A stretch of DNA of 64,000 nt from Levilactobacillus parabrevis ATCC 53295 (lineage in GTDB: Bacteria; Bacillota; Bacilli; Lactobacillales; Lactobacillaceae): assembly GCF_001434055.1 (NCBI RefSeq), contig NZ_AZCZ01000009.1, positions 1-64,000 of the forward strand, read 5' to 3'. Position 1 is the first letter of the stretch; each line of letters opens with the position of its first letter. A program made the translations under genes and the position numbers. This document shows, piece after piece, positions 48,415 to 56,193 of the stretch. Under the pieces are notes generated by a model. The model ran no database searches and was not told the DNA's origin. It saw only the letters and a list, made by a program, of their open reading frames with translations.

Positions 48415-49248
48415 GTGGCGCGAATCGCAACGATTATCAAACGAAATGCCGTGATGCGGGATCAGTTGAATACGGTCAATCAGGCCTATTGGAGTCAACT
48501 CGTCAAGCATTTACGAGAACAGCCGAAGTATGCGGCGAATGAGACCTTGCTACAGCGGGACTTGGCGGATCTCTTAACGGAGATTCTGGCTGCACAAAAG
48601 GTCGGTCAGTCTGCCGAAGACTATCTGAGTGGTGGTCCGGCAACCGTGGCCATCGCCATGGGCAAACTGGTCGAGCAACGTTCCTGGTGGCAAACTTGGG
48701 ACGCCCTAGTGCCGTTGCTGGTCTTTACCCTGGGGACAATTTTACCGAGTGTGATCTTACCGGCGGTACCGCTCCAGCTGTTGTTGGTAGCCGTGCAGTA
48801 TGGTTTGTTTATTCTGGCGATGGGACTGGGACGCTGGCTGACGCAACGATTTACGATCCGAGGCCGGCTGATCGGGTGGCTGGTGATCATCGTGGGCTTG
48901 TTGGCTGCGATGGGGATCGCCGCGCGCACGGTTCCGGCACACGGCCTCGTCTATCTGACGCGGGTCGGCGGTAGTATTACGTTGTTGGTTTTCGCTGTGA
49001 TCATTACCGGTTTGGCCTGGTGGCAGAATCGGCAGCACCCGAACGCCTGGTTACCTGCCGTGTTGGGGAGCCTGTGGATCACGACACTACTGGCGCTATT
49101 GGCACGGTTTCCGGCAACGTCTGGCTTGATGGTAACGAGTGCCGGTAACTTGCTGATTGGGTTAGGAACCTTACTAGGGGATGCGAGCGTTCTGATCATC
49201 GGCTGGCGTATCTGGCAAGCGCGGCAGCACAAGGCGGAAGACGCTTAG
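48415..49248 (+). CDS. DUF1129-type membrane protein
   Basis: 277 residues from a GTG at 48415 with AAGGGAG 8 nt upstream. A hydrophilic N-terminal part of about 95 residues (NTVNQAYWSQLVKHLREQPKY and LLTEILAAQKVGQSAEDYLSG) resembles DUF1129. Six to seven hydrophobic segments follow. Function unknown. It follows crcB by 78 bp, probably as a separate unit, and ends at a bidirectional terminator shared with the LCP gene. An upstream in-frame TTG would add 19 residues of no obvious merit. Confidence 0.6.
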   Translation: MARIATIIKRNAVMRDQLNTVNQAYWSQLVKHLREQPKYAANETLLQRDLADLLTEILAAQKVGQSAEDYLSGGPATVAIAMGKLVEQRSWWQTWDALVPLLVFTLGTILPSVILPAVPLQLLLVAVQYGLFILAMGLGRWLTQRFTIRGRLIGWLVIIVGLLAAMGIAARTVPAHGLVYLTRVGGSITLLVFAVIITGLAWWQNRQHPNAWLPAVLGSLWITTLLALLARFPATSGLMVTSAGNLLIGLGTLLGDASVLIIGWRIWQARQHKAEDA

Positions 49249-49278
49249 TTGTCGGTAGACAAATTAATAAAGTATAAG

Positions 49279-49329
49279 AAATACGCTTCTGCGGGAATTT
49301 GTGAAAATGTCTGCAGGAGCGTATTTTAG
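49279..49329. terminator. Bidirectional terminator between DUF1129 and LCP genes
   Basis: AAATACGCTTCTGC pairs with GCAGGAGCGTATTT (one mismatch) with T runs on either side. Confidence 0.7.
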
Positions 49330-49390
49330 CTAATCAGGGTGGGGTGTACGAAGCGGTGAGGTTAGCTAGCCGGTAGAGGAGCGCCTGGTT

Positions 49391-50389
49391 TTAGAATCCA
49401 ACTGGATCGAGGGCGTCTGTTTGAAAATCACTCGCTGTTGGCAGCCCCAGTGCCTGGCGAAGATCGGTTGAAACTTTGGCGACTTCACTCTGCGGGGCAA
49501 TCTGGTAGTCGATGCCGTTGAGCGTGGCGTTTTCGCCTTGAAGTGTTTGCGATTTGATGTGGCGGCTGGTGTGACCGTCCTTGGCGCGGAGCCACATGAG
49601 GTCGTTGAAGGTTAGATTGGTCTGGAGGTTACTGCTCAGTGAATTTAGCACGGACTGGTAGCGGGTCAGCGAGCTGATGCTGGCCTCCTTGAGGACTAGG
49701 GCCTTGATGATCTGGCGTTGGCGTGCCTGCCGACCGTAGTCACCGAGCGGATCCTGGTCACGCATCCGTGAGTAGGCGAGGGCACTGGCTCCGTTCAGAT
49801 GAATCTTATGACCTTTGACCACGTTAGCCTGTTCATAGTGGAAGGTCAGCAAGGGATCGACGGTGACCCCACCCACTGCGTTGATCATTTTCTTTAGACC
49901 GCCCATGTTCAGCAGGACGTAGTAGTGGATGGGAATATTGACGAGGTGTTCCACGGTCTTGACGGTCGTCTTGGCGCCATAGAGGGGATAGGCGGCGTTG
50001 ATTTTCTCCTCGTCCTGCTGGCTACCATAGATGTTGACGAGCGTATCGCGGGGGATGCTGGTCAGCTTGGCCGTCTGTTTTTGGGGATTGATAGTCGCGA
50101 CAATCATGGTATCGGTCCGGCCCACGTCATGGCGGCCCAGCGCACCGGTGTCGGTACCTAACAATAGGATGGCAAAGGGTTTACCACTGGTCAGCGCGGT
50201 GTTCGTTGGTTTGAGGCCATCGGCACGGTAGGTCTGTGAAAAGGTTGCCTGAGCCGCGTGCCAGGCCCACCAGCCATAGATGCCGCCACCGATGACGAGC
50301 AGGCTACAGAGGGCAAGCAGCCATCGCCGTAAGTGGTGACGACGAGGTGTGAAGGTCCGGCGACGTGGTGGTAATGGTGTGTTTTGCAT
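49391..50389 (-). CDS. LytR-CpsA-Psr (LCP) family wall polymer ligase
   Basis: 332 residues from the ATG at 50389 (GGGGAGG 7 nt upstream). A short basic cytoplasmic N-terminus, one helix (about 22-42), then the outside LCP domain with ILLLGTDTG (about 80-88), RTDTMIVATINP, SIPRDTLVNI and the arginine-rich AYSRMRDQDPLGDYGRQARQRQII (about 216-239). LCP enzymes move teichoic acids or polysaccharides from undecaprenyl pyrophosphate to peptidoglycan. Single gene, convergent with DUF1129. Confidence 0.92.
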   Translation of the reverse strand: MQNTPLPPRRRTFTPRRHHLRRWLLALCSLLVIGGGIYGWWAWHAAQATFSQTYRADGLKPTNTALTSGKPFAILLLGTDTGALGRHDVGRTDTMIVATINPQKQTAKLTSIPRDTLVNIYGSQQDEEKINAAYPLYGAKTTVKTVEHLVNIPIHYYVLLNMGGLKKMINAVGGVTVDPLLTFHYEQANVVKGHKIHLNGASALAYSRMRDQDPLGDYGRQARQRQIIKALVLKEASISSLTRYQSVLNSLSSNLQTNLTFNDLMWLRAKDGHTSRHIKSQTLQGENATLNGIDYQIAPQSEVAKVSTDLRQALGLPTASDFQTDALDPVGF

Positions 50390-50813
50390 GATGATTCCTC
50401 CCCTAAATCTCTTAATCCGCAACCCAGTATAGCCAGCTTTAGCAGCGATGGCGAAGGGGACGCCTAGTTTTGATATTTTCTTAGGTAACTTTAGGAAACT
50501 GCAAGAGAAACTGCAAGAGAAACTTAACTAGTGGATAGCGTTGTTTGGTGAGAAAGATTGGATAGTAGGTTAGTTTTCTTGAGTAGTGCCATTTTGGGTT
50601 ATTAGTGCTATCGGGTGGATACAGGAAGTTCCCAGATAATGAAGACTATTTAAGCCGGAGGAGGTCCAAGACCGCACCTCAGGCTTGGACCGGTCCCCAC
50701 AGCAGGCGGAGTTTCTGACAGCCGCAGGCGACAAGTAATTAGTGGCAACTGCTGGGGCGGTTGGTGTACAGTAAAGATGTACACATATTTTTAACAAGGG
50801 AGTTGGCACAATA
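50390..50813. other. Divergent region between the LCP and luxS genes
   Basis: About 420 bp. The plus-strand half contains conserved element B (50663-50730) and a possible luxS promoter region with TACAGT (50767-50772) and a repeated TGTACA. LCP promoter elements were not resolved. No small gene is evident. Confidence 0.45.
50663..50730 (+). repeat. Conserved element, copy B (upstream of luxS)
   Basis: Second copy of the element at 14045-14109. GGTCCAAG (50663-50670) pairs perfectly with CTTGGACC (50684-50691), and the core 50681-50708 is identical over 28 bp to copy A. The loop CCTCAGG in B is CCTTAGG in A, so the short CC/GG pair is kept. Downstream GGGGCGGTT and a TACA(G/C)T hexamer recur in both. 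It ends about 85 nt before the luxS start codon. Confidence 0.75.
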
Positions 50814-51287
50814 ATGGCAAAAGTTGAAAGTTTTACGTTAGATCACACCGCTGTTAAGGCACCTTACGTTCGTTTAATTACCCGTGAAACGGGAACGAAG
50901 GGTGACGTTATCTCGAATTTTGATTTACGGTTAGTTCAACCCAACACCAATGCAATTCCAACGGCCGGGTTACATACGATTGAACACTTGTTAGCGGGCT
51001 ACCTCCGTGACGAAATGGACGGCGTCATTGACTGTTCACCATTTGGTTGCCGGACCGGGTTCCACTTGATTACCTGGGGTGAACAATCCACCGAAGAAGT
51101 TGCCAAGGCACTGAAGGCTGCCCTTCACCGAATCGCATTTGATACGGAATGGAAGGATGTTCAGGGGACTGACAAATACAGTTGTGGGAACTACCGTGAC
51201 CACAGCCTCTTCTCCGCTAAGGAATGGAGCAAGGACATTCTCGACAAGGGGATTTCTAAGGACCCATTCAAACGCGAAGTTATCTAA
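50814..51287 (+). CDS. luxS: S-ribosylhomocysteine lyase (autoinducer-2 synthase)
   Basis: 157 residues. The metal ligands are in HTIEHLLAG (His54, His58, HxxEH motif with Glu57) and CGNYRDHS (Cys124); the catalytic cysteine is in [10 protein letters not shown] (Cys79). It cleaves S-ribosylhomocysteine to homocysteine and DPD, the precursor of AI-2, recycling the product of SAM-dependent methylation. AAGGGAG lies about 11 nt before the ATG. Monocistronic, and it shares an upstream element with the AI-2E permease gene. Confidence 0.98.
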   Translation: MAKVESFTLDHTAVKAPYVRLITRETGTKGDVISNFDLRLVQPNTNAIPTAGLHTIEHLLAGYLRDEMDGVIDCSPFGCRTGFHLITWGEQSTEEVAKALKAALHRIAFDTEWKDVQGTDKYSCGNYRDHSLFSAKEWSKDILDKGISKDPFKREVI

Positions 51288-51313
51288 GCTAACTAAATTA
51301 CAACCCTTACAGG

Positions 51314-51347
51314 CACGTGACCATTTTAGGTGGCACGTGTTTTTTTC
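51314..51347 (+). terminator. Terminator of luxS
   Basis: CACGTGACCA pairs with TGGCACGTG (one bulge), followed by seven T. Confidence 0.75.
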
Positions 51348-51437
51348 GGCGTAAATACTGAAGCTTTTGGCAAGAATGCTTTATACTTAAGGTGGTTGAT
51401 TATTTTTAGACGTTTATTTTGGGGAAAAGAGATTTTT

Positions 51438-52538
51438 ATGTTGAATTGGAAACGCGTTACGTTGTTCTTTGTCATAGGCCTTTTCTTAGGCGTATTGGGG
51501 GTGTTGCCGAGTACGCCCGCGGCGGCCTATCACGTCGTCCATCAGCGTTCTAGTGCGTTAAGCGTTGGTCGACTCCGGGCCATTAATGACAGTGCCGTGC
51601 ATTATGTGCAGGTGCCCAAGAGTTATCGGCATGCGCCCAACCTCCATCGGGCAAACGTGATCAAGCAAACGCGAGGGGCCCACATCACCTTTAAGACAAA
51701 CTATCTGTTGCCGTATCCCGGTTATCGGCATCAGGCTTGGGGCAATCCACAGAGCATCGCAGCAGCTGGGCGCTATCTCTACGTGGTGTACTGCCCGACG
51801 GCTTGGCACAATCGGGGGCGCATCGTCCGGTATGACGTGGTGGCTTTGCGGAAGCTACACGTGACACCACAACAAGTTCAGCGAACTTATCGCAGCGGAA
51901 GCGGCCAGTCGCAGGCTATTCGACGCGCCATCGAGGTGGGCCCTGCATTTGTGACGGGACACGGCCAATCCTTGGCTTATAACTGGCATGATCATCAGCT
52001 CTATATGTGGTGTGACAAGGAAAAGGCGCCACGGGTGCCAGCCAATAAATATGGCTACATTAGTCAGATTAGCGGTAGCCAGCTGAAGCCTGTTCACCAG
52101 GTGCGGTTCCGGTTGAAGCACGGGCATTTTGCGGTGGCAGGCGGCCATGTCTTAACGTTTGACAAATACGGCAATGCTTACTTCTGGACGCGGCCGACGA
52201 CCCATCACGTCTATATTTATAAGGGCCGGGTCACGCGGCATCACGTGAAATTTCGGTTGACCCATCAGGTTCTCCAGCACGGTCCGGGGACGCGGGTTCA
52301 GAGTATGGGGTATAATCCGCGAACGGGGCAACTCTACCTGGTCGCCGATGATTCCATTGCCAAGTTGCCGGCGAAAAAGTTGAATGGTAATGGTCATCTC
52401 ACCAAGCATAATGTGACTTGGAATAAATTTGCTTCACGGCGGGAGTTTGAGGGCTTAGCGTTTGCGCACAATGGTCAGGCCTACCTGCTCACCAACCATA
52501 ATCCGGAAATCTTGGCTGGCAATCGGCGCGGTTGGTAG
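51438..52538 (+). CDS. Secreted protein of unknown function, possible beta-propeller (paralogue 1)
   Basis: 366 residues from the ATG at 51438. A signal peptide (VTLFFVIGLFLGVLGVLPS, cleavage near AAAYH) is followed by repeated segments with Trp/Tyr and Gly, for example GPAFVTGHGQSLAYNW, GGHVLTFDKYGNAYFW, VQSMGYNPRTGQLYLVADDS and FEGLAFAHNGQAYLLTNHNPE. Each has the look of one blade of a beta-propeller (G-(L/H)-(A/T)-(F/Y)...G-(Q/N)-(L/A)-YLV). Very rich in His and Arg. The next gene is a paralogue of identical length and similar wording. Function unknown; extracellular binding is a guess. Confidence 0.65.
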   Translation: MLNWKRVTLFFVIGLFLGVLGVLPSTPAAAYHVVHQRSSALSVGRLRAINDSAVHYVQVPKSYRHAPNLHRANVIKQTRGAHITFKTNYLLPYPGYRHQAWGNPQSIAAAGRYLYVVYCPTAWHNRGRIVRYDVVALRKLHVTPQQVQRTYRSGSGQSQAIRRAIEVGPAFVTGHGQSLAYNWHDHQLYMWCDKEKAPRVPANKYGYISQISGSQLKPVHQVRFRLKHGHFAVAGGHVLTFDKYGNAYFWTRPTTHHVYIYKGRVTRHHVKFRLTHQVLQHGPGTRVQSMGYNPRTGQLYLVADDSIAKLPAKKLNGNGHLTKHNVTWNKFASRREFEGLAFAHNGQAYLLTNHNPEILAGNRRGW

Positions 52539-52630
52539 CTAGTAAGTTGAGTGAGTAATGAAAATAATTTGAGACCCCGGTTTTTTCTGGCCGACTTATA
52601 CTGGCTGAAAAGATTGGGGGGTAATGGATT

Positions 52631-53731
52631 ATGCGAAAAATTCATTTATGGGGAGCATTGCTCGTAAGTCTTATTTGGGGCGTCACTGCAACCGTACCGG
52701 CTCACGCGATGACGACTGTGGATCAACATGCGGCCGCTCTGGCAACGCCGGACAAGTTACGTCCACTCGATGATACTCAAGTCCATTTTGTTACGGTACC
52801 CAGCAGTTATGCGCAAGCCGCCAACCTTCACGGGACCAACACGATTGCCAGTGATCAGGGATCAGCGGTGACGTTTACCACGAAGTACCTCCTGCCCACA
52901 CTAGGTTATCAGGGGGAAGCCTGGGGTGATCCGCAGAGTATGGCCGTGGTGGGGCATTACCTATATGTCGTCTACTGCCCGACGGCTTGGCACAACCGTG
53001 GCCGCATCGTGCGGTTCAATATGCGTAAATTAGCTAGTCTAAAGGCAACGCCGCATCAGATTCAACGGGTCTACACGATTGCAGCTAACCTGTCGGCGAA
53101 GGAAAAGCAGATTCGTACGGCAATCAAGGTAGGCCCGGCCTTCGTGACCGGTCACGGCCAGTCGTTGGCTTATGATTGGAAGACCCACCAGCTTTACATG
53201 TGGTGCGACCGTGAATCCGCGCCACGGGTACCCGTTAGCCAGTACGGCTATCTTCAGCAACTAAGTGCCAGCACGCTGACACCGGTCCAGCGGATTCGTT
53301 TCCGGTTACGTGCGGGGGACTTTGCGGTTCCCGGTGGCCACGTGCTGGCGTTTGATCATCAGGGGCGCGCCTACTTCTGGACCCGACCGAATGCCACGGA
53401 CGTGTATATTTACCAGGGCCGCGTTGGCCGGCATCACGTTGATTTTCGGCTGACTAGTCAAGTCCTGAGGCACGGGCCTGGAACCTGTGTACAGAGCATG
53501 GCGTTCAATCCCAACAATGATCGCCTGTACCTGGTTGCCGATGAGTCGATTGCCAGCCTGCCAGTGGCTAAGCTCACTGGAAGCGGACACCTGACCGGAC
53601 AGGATGTGAAGTGGACTCACTTCGCCTCTAAGCGAGAATTTGAAGGCCTGAGCTTTGGTGAGAACGGACAAGCTTACCTGTTGAGCAATCATCAGCCCGA
53701 AGTCTTTGCGGGCAACACGTTAGATTGGTAA
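52631..53731 (+). CDS. Secreted protein of unknown function, possible beta-propeller (paralogue 2)
   Basis: 366 residues, the same length as paralogue 1, with the shared segments YVVYCPTAWHNRGRIVR, VGPAFVTGHGQSLAY, QLYMWCD and KREFEGLSFGENGQAYLLSN. The signal peptide (LLVSLIWGVTATVPAHA) is cleaved near residue 26. It is less basic than paralogue 1. The ribosome site is a run of G (GGGGGG, about 10 nt upstream), a possible partner of the candidate sRNA 2 loop. Own terminator. The pair arose by tandem duplication and has since diverged substantially. Confidence 0.65.
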   Translation: MRKIHLWGALLVSLIWGVTATVPAHAMTTVDQHAAALATPDKLRPLDDTQVHFVTVPSSYAQAANLHGTNTIASDQGSAVTFTTKYLLPTLGYQGEAWGDPQSMAVVGHYLYVVYCPTAWHNRGRIVRFNMRKLASLKATPHQIQRVYTIAANLSAKEKQIRTAIKVGPAFVTGHGQSLAYDWKTHQLYMWCDRESAPRVPVSQYGYLQQLSASTLTPVQRIRFRLRAGDFAVPGGHVLAFDHQGRAYFWTRPNATDVYIYQGRVGRHHVDFRLTSQVLRHGPGTCVQSMAFNPNNDRLYLVADESIASLPVAKLTGSGHLTGQDVKWTHFASKREFEGLSFGENGQAYLLSNHQPEVFAGNTLDW

Positions 53732-53753
53732 TTTTGGAGAAAATAAAATAAGC

Positions 53754-53809
53754 GATCGTCACGCAGAAAATCAGCCGGTTGGGCTGAGCCGGAGGTGTGG
53801 CGATTTTTT
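53754..53809 (+). terminator. Terminator of paralogue 2
   Basis: ATCGTCAC...GTGGCGAT (one G-U) with an inner CAGCC/GGCTG stem, followed by TTTTTT. Confidence 0.7.
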
Positions 53810-53879
53810 GTGACCTATTGCTTTTGGCTAATTAGGCGTAAAATATAAGTTAGTAAATAGTTAACGAGGCGGGGGACAT

Positions 53880-54698
53880 ATGCGGTATTGGAAAATAATG
53901 TTGGCGGTATTGATTAGCTGCGGTGTATTTGGCGCTGTGGGAACAACGGCGCAAGCAACGACGGTCGACCATGAGCAGACAGCAATTAAGAAGATAGTCA
54001 AACGCGACATGCGCCCCGTTCACGGTCGTTGGTCCGTCAAGGTCACGCGGCTCGGACAACGGCCGCTGGCGGTGACGACGGGCAACAAGAAGGTCCAGGG
54101 ACAGCGGTCAGCCAGTACGATCAAAGTTTACGTCATGTTAGCGATTTTTCAGCGCGCACGGGCGCACCACTTGAAGTTGACGAAGACGGTCAAGACGGAT
54201 CTGAAACGGATGATTCACAATTCCGACAATGCTGCGACCAATCGCTTGATTAATCGGCTCGGCGGGTTCAAGCGGGTCAATCAGACGATGAAGACCTATG
54301 GCTTTAATCACTCCCATCTGCGTCGCTATATGATGGACACACGGGCCTTACAGCGGGGGCACGATAATTACACGTCGGTCAACGATCTCACGCGTTTCTT
54401 AACGTTGGTCAGTCAGCGTAAATTGTTGGGAAAGACCTACGATAATAAGATGATGACCTTACTTCATCATTGCAAGAACCATTCAAAATTACCAAAAATG
54501 GTGAAGCATGCCGCGGTCTACAACAAGACTGGTGAATTCCCAGCTAAGGGCGTGCAAAACGATGCTAGTCTTTTTAGAACGAAACACGGCACCTATACCG
54601 TTGTGGTCATGGCGCAGCAAGGCAATCAGGCACAGCAGTATCGCGCGATGAACCGGTTAGGCCGCGACACCGTAAGATATTTAGAGAATCATCGATAA
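53880..54698 (+). CDS. Secreted serine hydrolase, class A beta-lactamase-like fold
   Basis: 272 residues with a signal peptide (MLAVLISCGVFGAVGTTAQA). It has the SxxK motif STIK (Ser79-Lys82), SDN (115-117) and KTG (216-218), so it is a penicillin-recognising serine hydrolase. The Glu166-equivalent of class A beta-lactamases is not seen, since the omega-loop region reads MDTRALQRGHDNYTS. This favours a D,D-peptidase-like or ligand-binding role over antibiotic hydrolysis. GAGGCGGGGG lies about 4-6 nt before the ATG. Its basic character matches the two secreted proteins before it. Confidence 0.8.
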   Translation: MRYWKIMLAVLISCGVFGAVGTTAQATTVDHEQTAIKKIVKRDMRPVHGRWSVKVTRLGQRPLAVTTGNKKVQGQRSASTIKVYVMLAIFQRARAHHLKLTKTVKTDLKRMIHNSDNAATNRLINRLGGFKRVNQTMKTYGFNHSHLRRYMMDTRALQRGHDNYTSVNDLTRFLTLVSQRKLLGKTYDNKMMTLLHHCKNHSKLPKMVKHAAVYNKTGEFPAKGVQNDASLFRTKHGTYTVVVMAQQGNQAQQYRAMNRLGRDTVRYLENHR

Positions 54699-54710
54699 TC
54701 GTCGTGTGCG

Positions 54711-54742
54711 AGTTCGGGGTCAAGTGCCCTGAACTTTTTTTG
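54711..54742 (+). terminator. Terminator of the serine hydrolase gene
   Basis: AGTTCGGGGT pairs with GCCCTGAACT, followed by seven T. Confidence 0.8.
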
Positions 54743-54861
54743 ACGCTGGATTATGCATGAATTTATGTAACGGCTTTAATAATTAATTTTGTAAAGCGTT
54801 TTGGTAGCTTTTGAGAAAGTAATCCGGTAAGCTGGGAATAATCAAAATTCTGAAGCGGGGG

Positions 54862-56151
54862 ATGATGGTGACGGCTAAGATTGTTTTCGCGGAACGACGG
54901 GCGCTGGACAAGCTCCCGCAGGAGAATCACTTTGTCTACATTGTCGATTATCCCATTTGTCAGGTCGATCGCTCGGGGCAGTTGCTGGTGGCGAAGAACT
55001 ACGCCAGCTGGGGTGAGATTACGCAAATTACGATCGATACCCGCCAGCGGTTTGTGATTAACTCAACGTCAGGGCACTCACTGACACTAGGACCCAAAAA
55101 GATTGTCAATTACGATACCGATGTTGCGGACATGAGCGTAACGGCACTACTAAAGACGAATGGGTATAGGCTGCCCGTGACGACTGCGCAGCCACTGACC
55201 GATGAATTCAAGGCACAACTGGCGGCTGTTTTCCCAACGGTCAAGACATTGACTGAGATTCCAGAGAAATACGCGGTGATCGATTGTGAATTTGGAATCT
55301 TATTTAGAACTCAGCGGCAGGGCGACAGCACCGTGCAGCGGCGGGCCACGTTTTATGGTGAAAAGGCGGGGATTTTTCAGTTGGCAGTTCTGGGATACGC
55401 GGGTAATCAGGCACTGGATCTATTTTTCAACCGTTATTTGGACAATCCCAACTTCTCGGCTGAGATTAAACTACGAGGACTCAAGGAGACCCAATTGACT
55501 TTGGCCGAATATGACAGACAAACGGATCCGGTGACTGTGTTGAAGGCCTTTATCCATGAAGTTCTGGCCCGCCAGTTGCCACTGGTCTTTTGGGACAAGA
55601 GCAACGATCTGCGCTTGCTCCGACACACATTGGCCGTTAACTTTGATGCGTTCTCAGCAGCGGAGCAGGCGCTCCTAAATATGAAACTAGCGGTGTTTGA
55701 CGGCAGCATTTACACCAATCAAGTCATTAACCGCAGTAATCATCGCAAGAAGGATACCCATCATTATTTGCCATTGAATGGCGTGGCAGGACTCTTGAAT
55801 ATCTTCAATCCGCACCAGCACAATGCTCTCTGGGATGCGCAGACCACGCACTGCGTCGTTAATGCCCTGGCTAAGATTCAACAGACGGAACCCCTGGTTT
55901 TGACACGTCCCCAGGCAGGTATCCGGTTGGACTCGGTAAGTGATGTAGGGGTGGAGGACGTGCCTCAGTCAGCAGATGACCAGCAACCAATGGTATCACA
56001 GCCCAAGATGTTAGTGCCTACGCCCGCGATCTTCTGCCAACTGAGAGCGACCGGAAAGACTTACCGGGAGATTGCCCAGCAGTTCGGCGTCAGCACCAGT
56101 ACCGTCTGGCGCGCTGTAAAACGGCAGACAAAAAGCGCCATCACCAATTGA
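54862..56151 (+). CDS. DEDDh exonuclease-like protein with C-terminal helix-turn-helix
   Basis: 429 residues, no close family recognised as a whole. Residues about 137-340 have the DnaQ-type 3'-5' exonuclease motifs: YAVIDCEFG (Asp141, Glu143), VFWDKSNDLRLL (Asp249) and HNALWDA (His320, Asp325), so the class is DEDDh. An N-terminal beta-rich region of about 130 residues precedes it. After a Pro/Asp-rich linker the protein ends in a resolvase-like HTH, TGKTYREIAQQFGVSTSTVW (about 397-416). The first of two clustered ATGs directly follows the GGGGG ribosome site, so the true start may be 54865 or the GTG at 54868. A role in phage defence, DNA repair or regulation cannot be told apart. Confidence 0.65.
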   Translation: MMVTAKIVFAERRALDKLPQENHFVYIVDYPICQVDRSGQLLVAKNYASWGEITQITIDTRQRFVINSTSGHSLTLGPKKIVNYDTDVADMSVTALLKTNGYRLPVTTAQPLTDEFKAQLAAVFPTVKTLTEIPEKYAVIDCEFGILFRTQRQGDSTVQRRATFYGEKAGIFQLAVLGYAGNQALDLFFNRYLDNPNFSAEIKLRGLKETQLTLAEYDRQTDPVTVLKAFIHEVLARQLPLVFWDKSNDLRLLRHTLAVNFDAFSAAEQALLNMKLAVFDGSIYTNQVINRSNHRKKDTHHYLPLNGVAGLLNIFNPHQHNALWDAQTTHCVVNALAKIQQTEPLVLTRPQAGIRLDSVSDVGVEDVPQSADDQQPMVSQPKMLVPTPAIFCQLRATGKTYREIAQQFGVSTSTVWRAVKRQTKSAITN

Positions 56152-56168
56152 ATTGGCAATGACGCTTC
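56130..56168 (-). terminator. Terminator of the alpha-xylosidase gene
   Basis: Minus strand AAGCGTCAT...ATGGCGCTT with an inner CCAATT/AATTGG, followed by TTTTTG. It overlaps the end of the convergent exonuclease gene. Confidence 0.7.
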
Positions 56169-56193
56169 ATAATTTAAAGCTTAAAGTCGTTGA

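Noticed and set aside
50660-50780. T-box, SAM or SAH riboswitch before luxS
   Set aside because: No AGGGTGGNACCGCG T-box motif, and no SAM-I, SMK or SAH core sequences. The conserved element shared with the AI-2E gene has a different wording.
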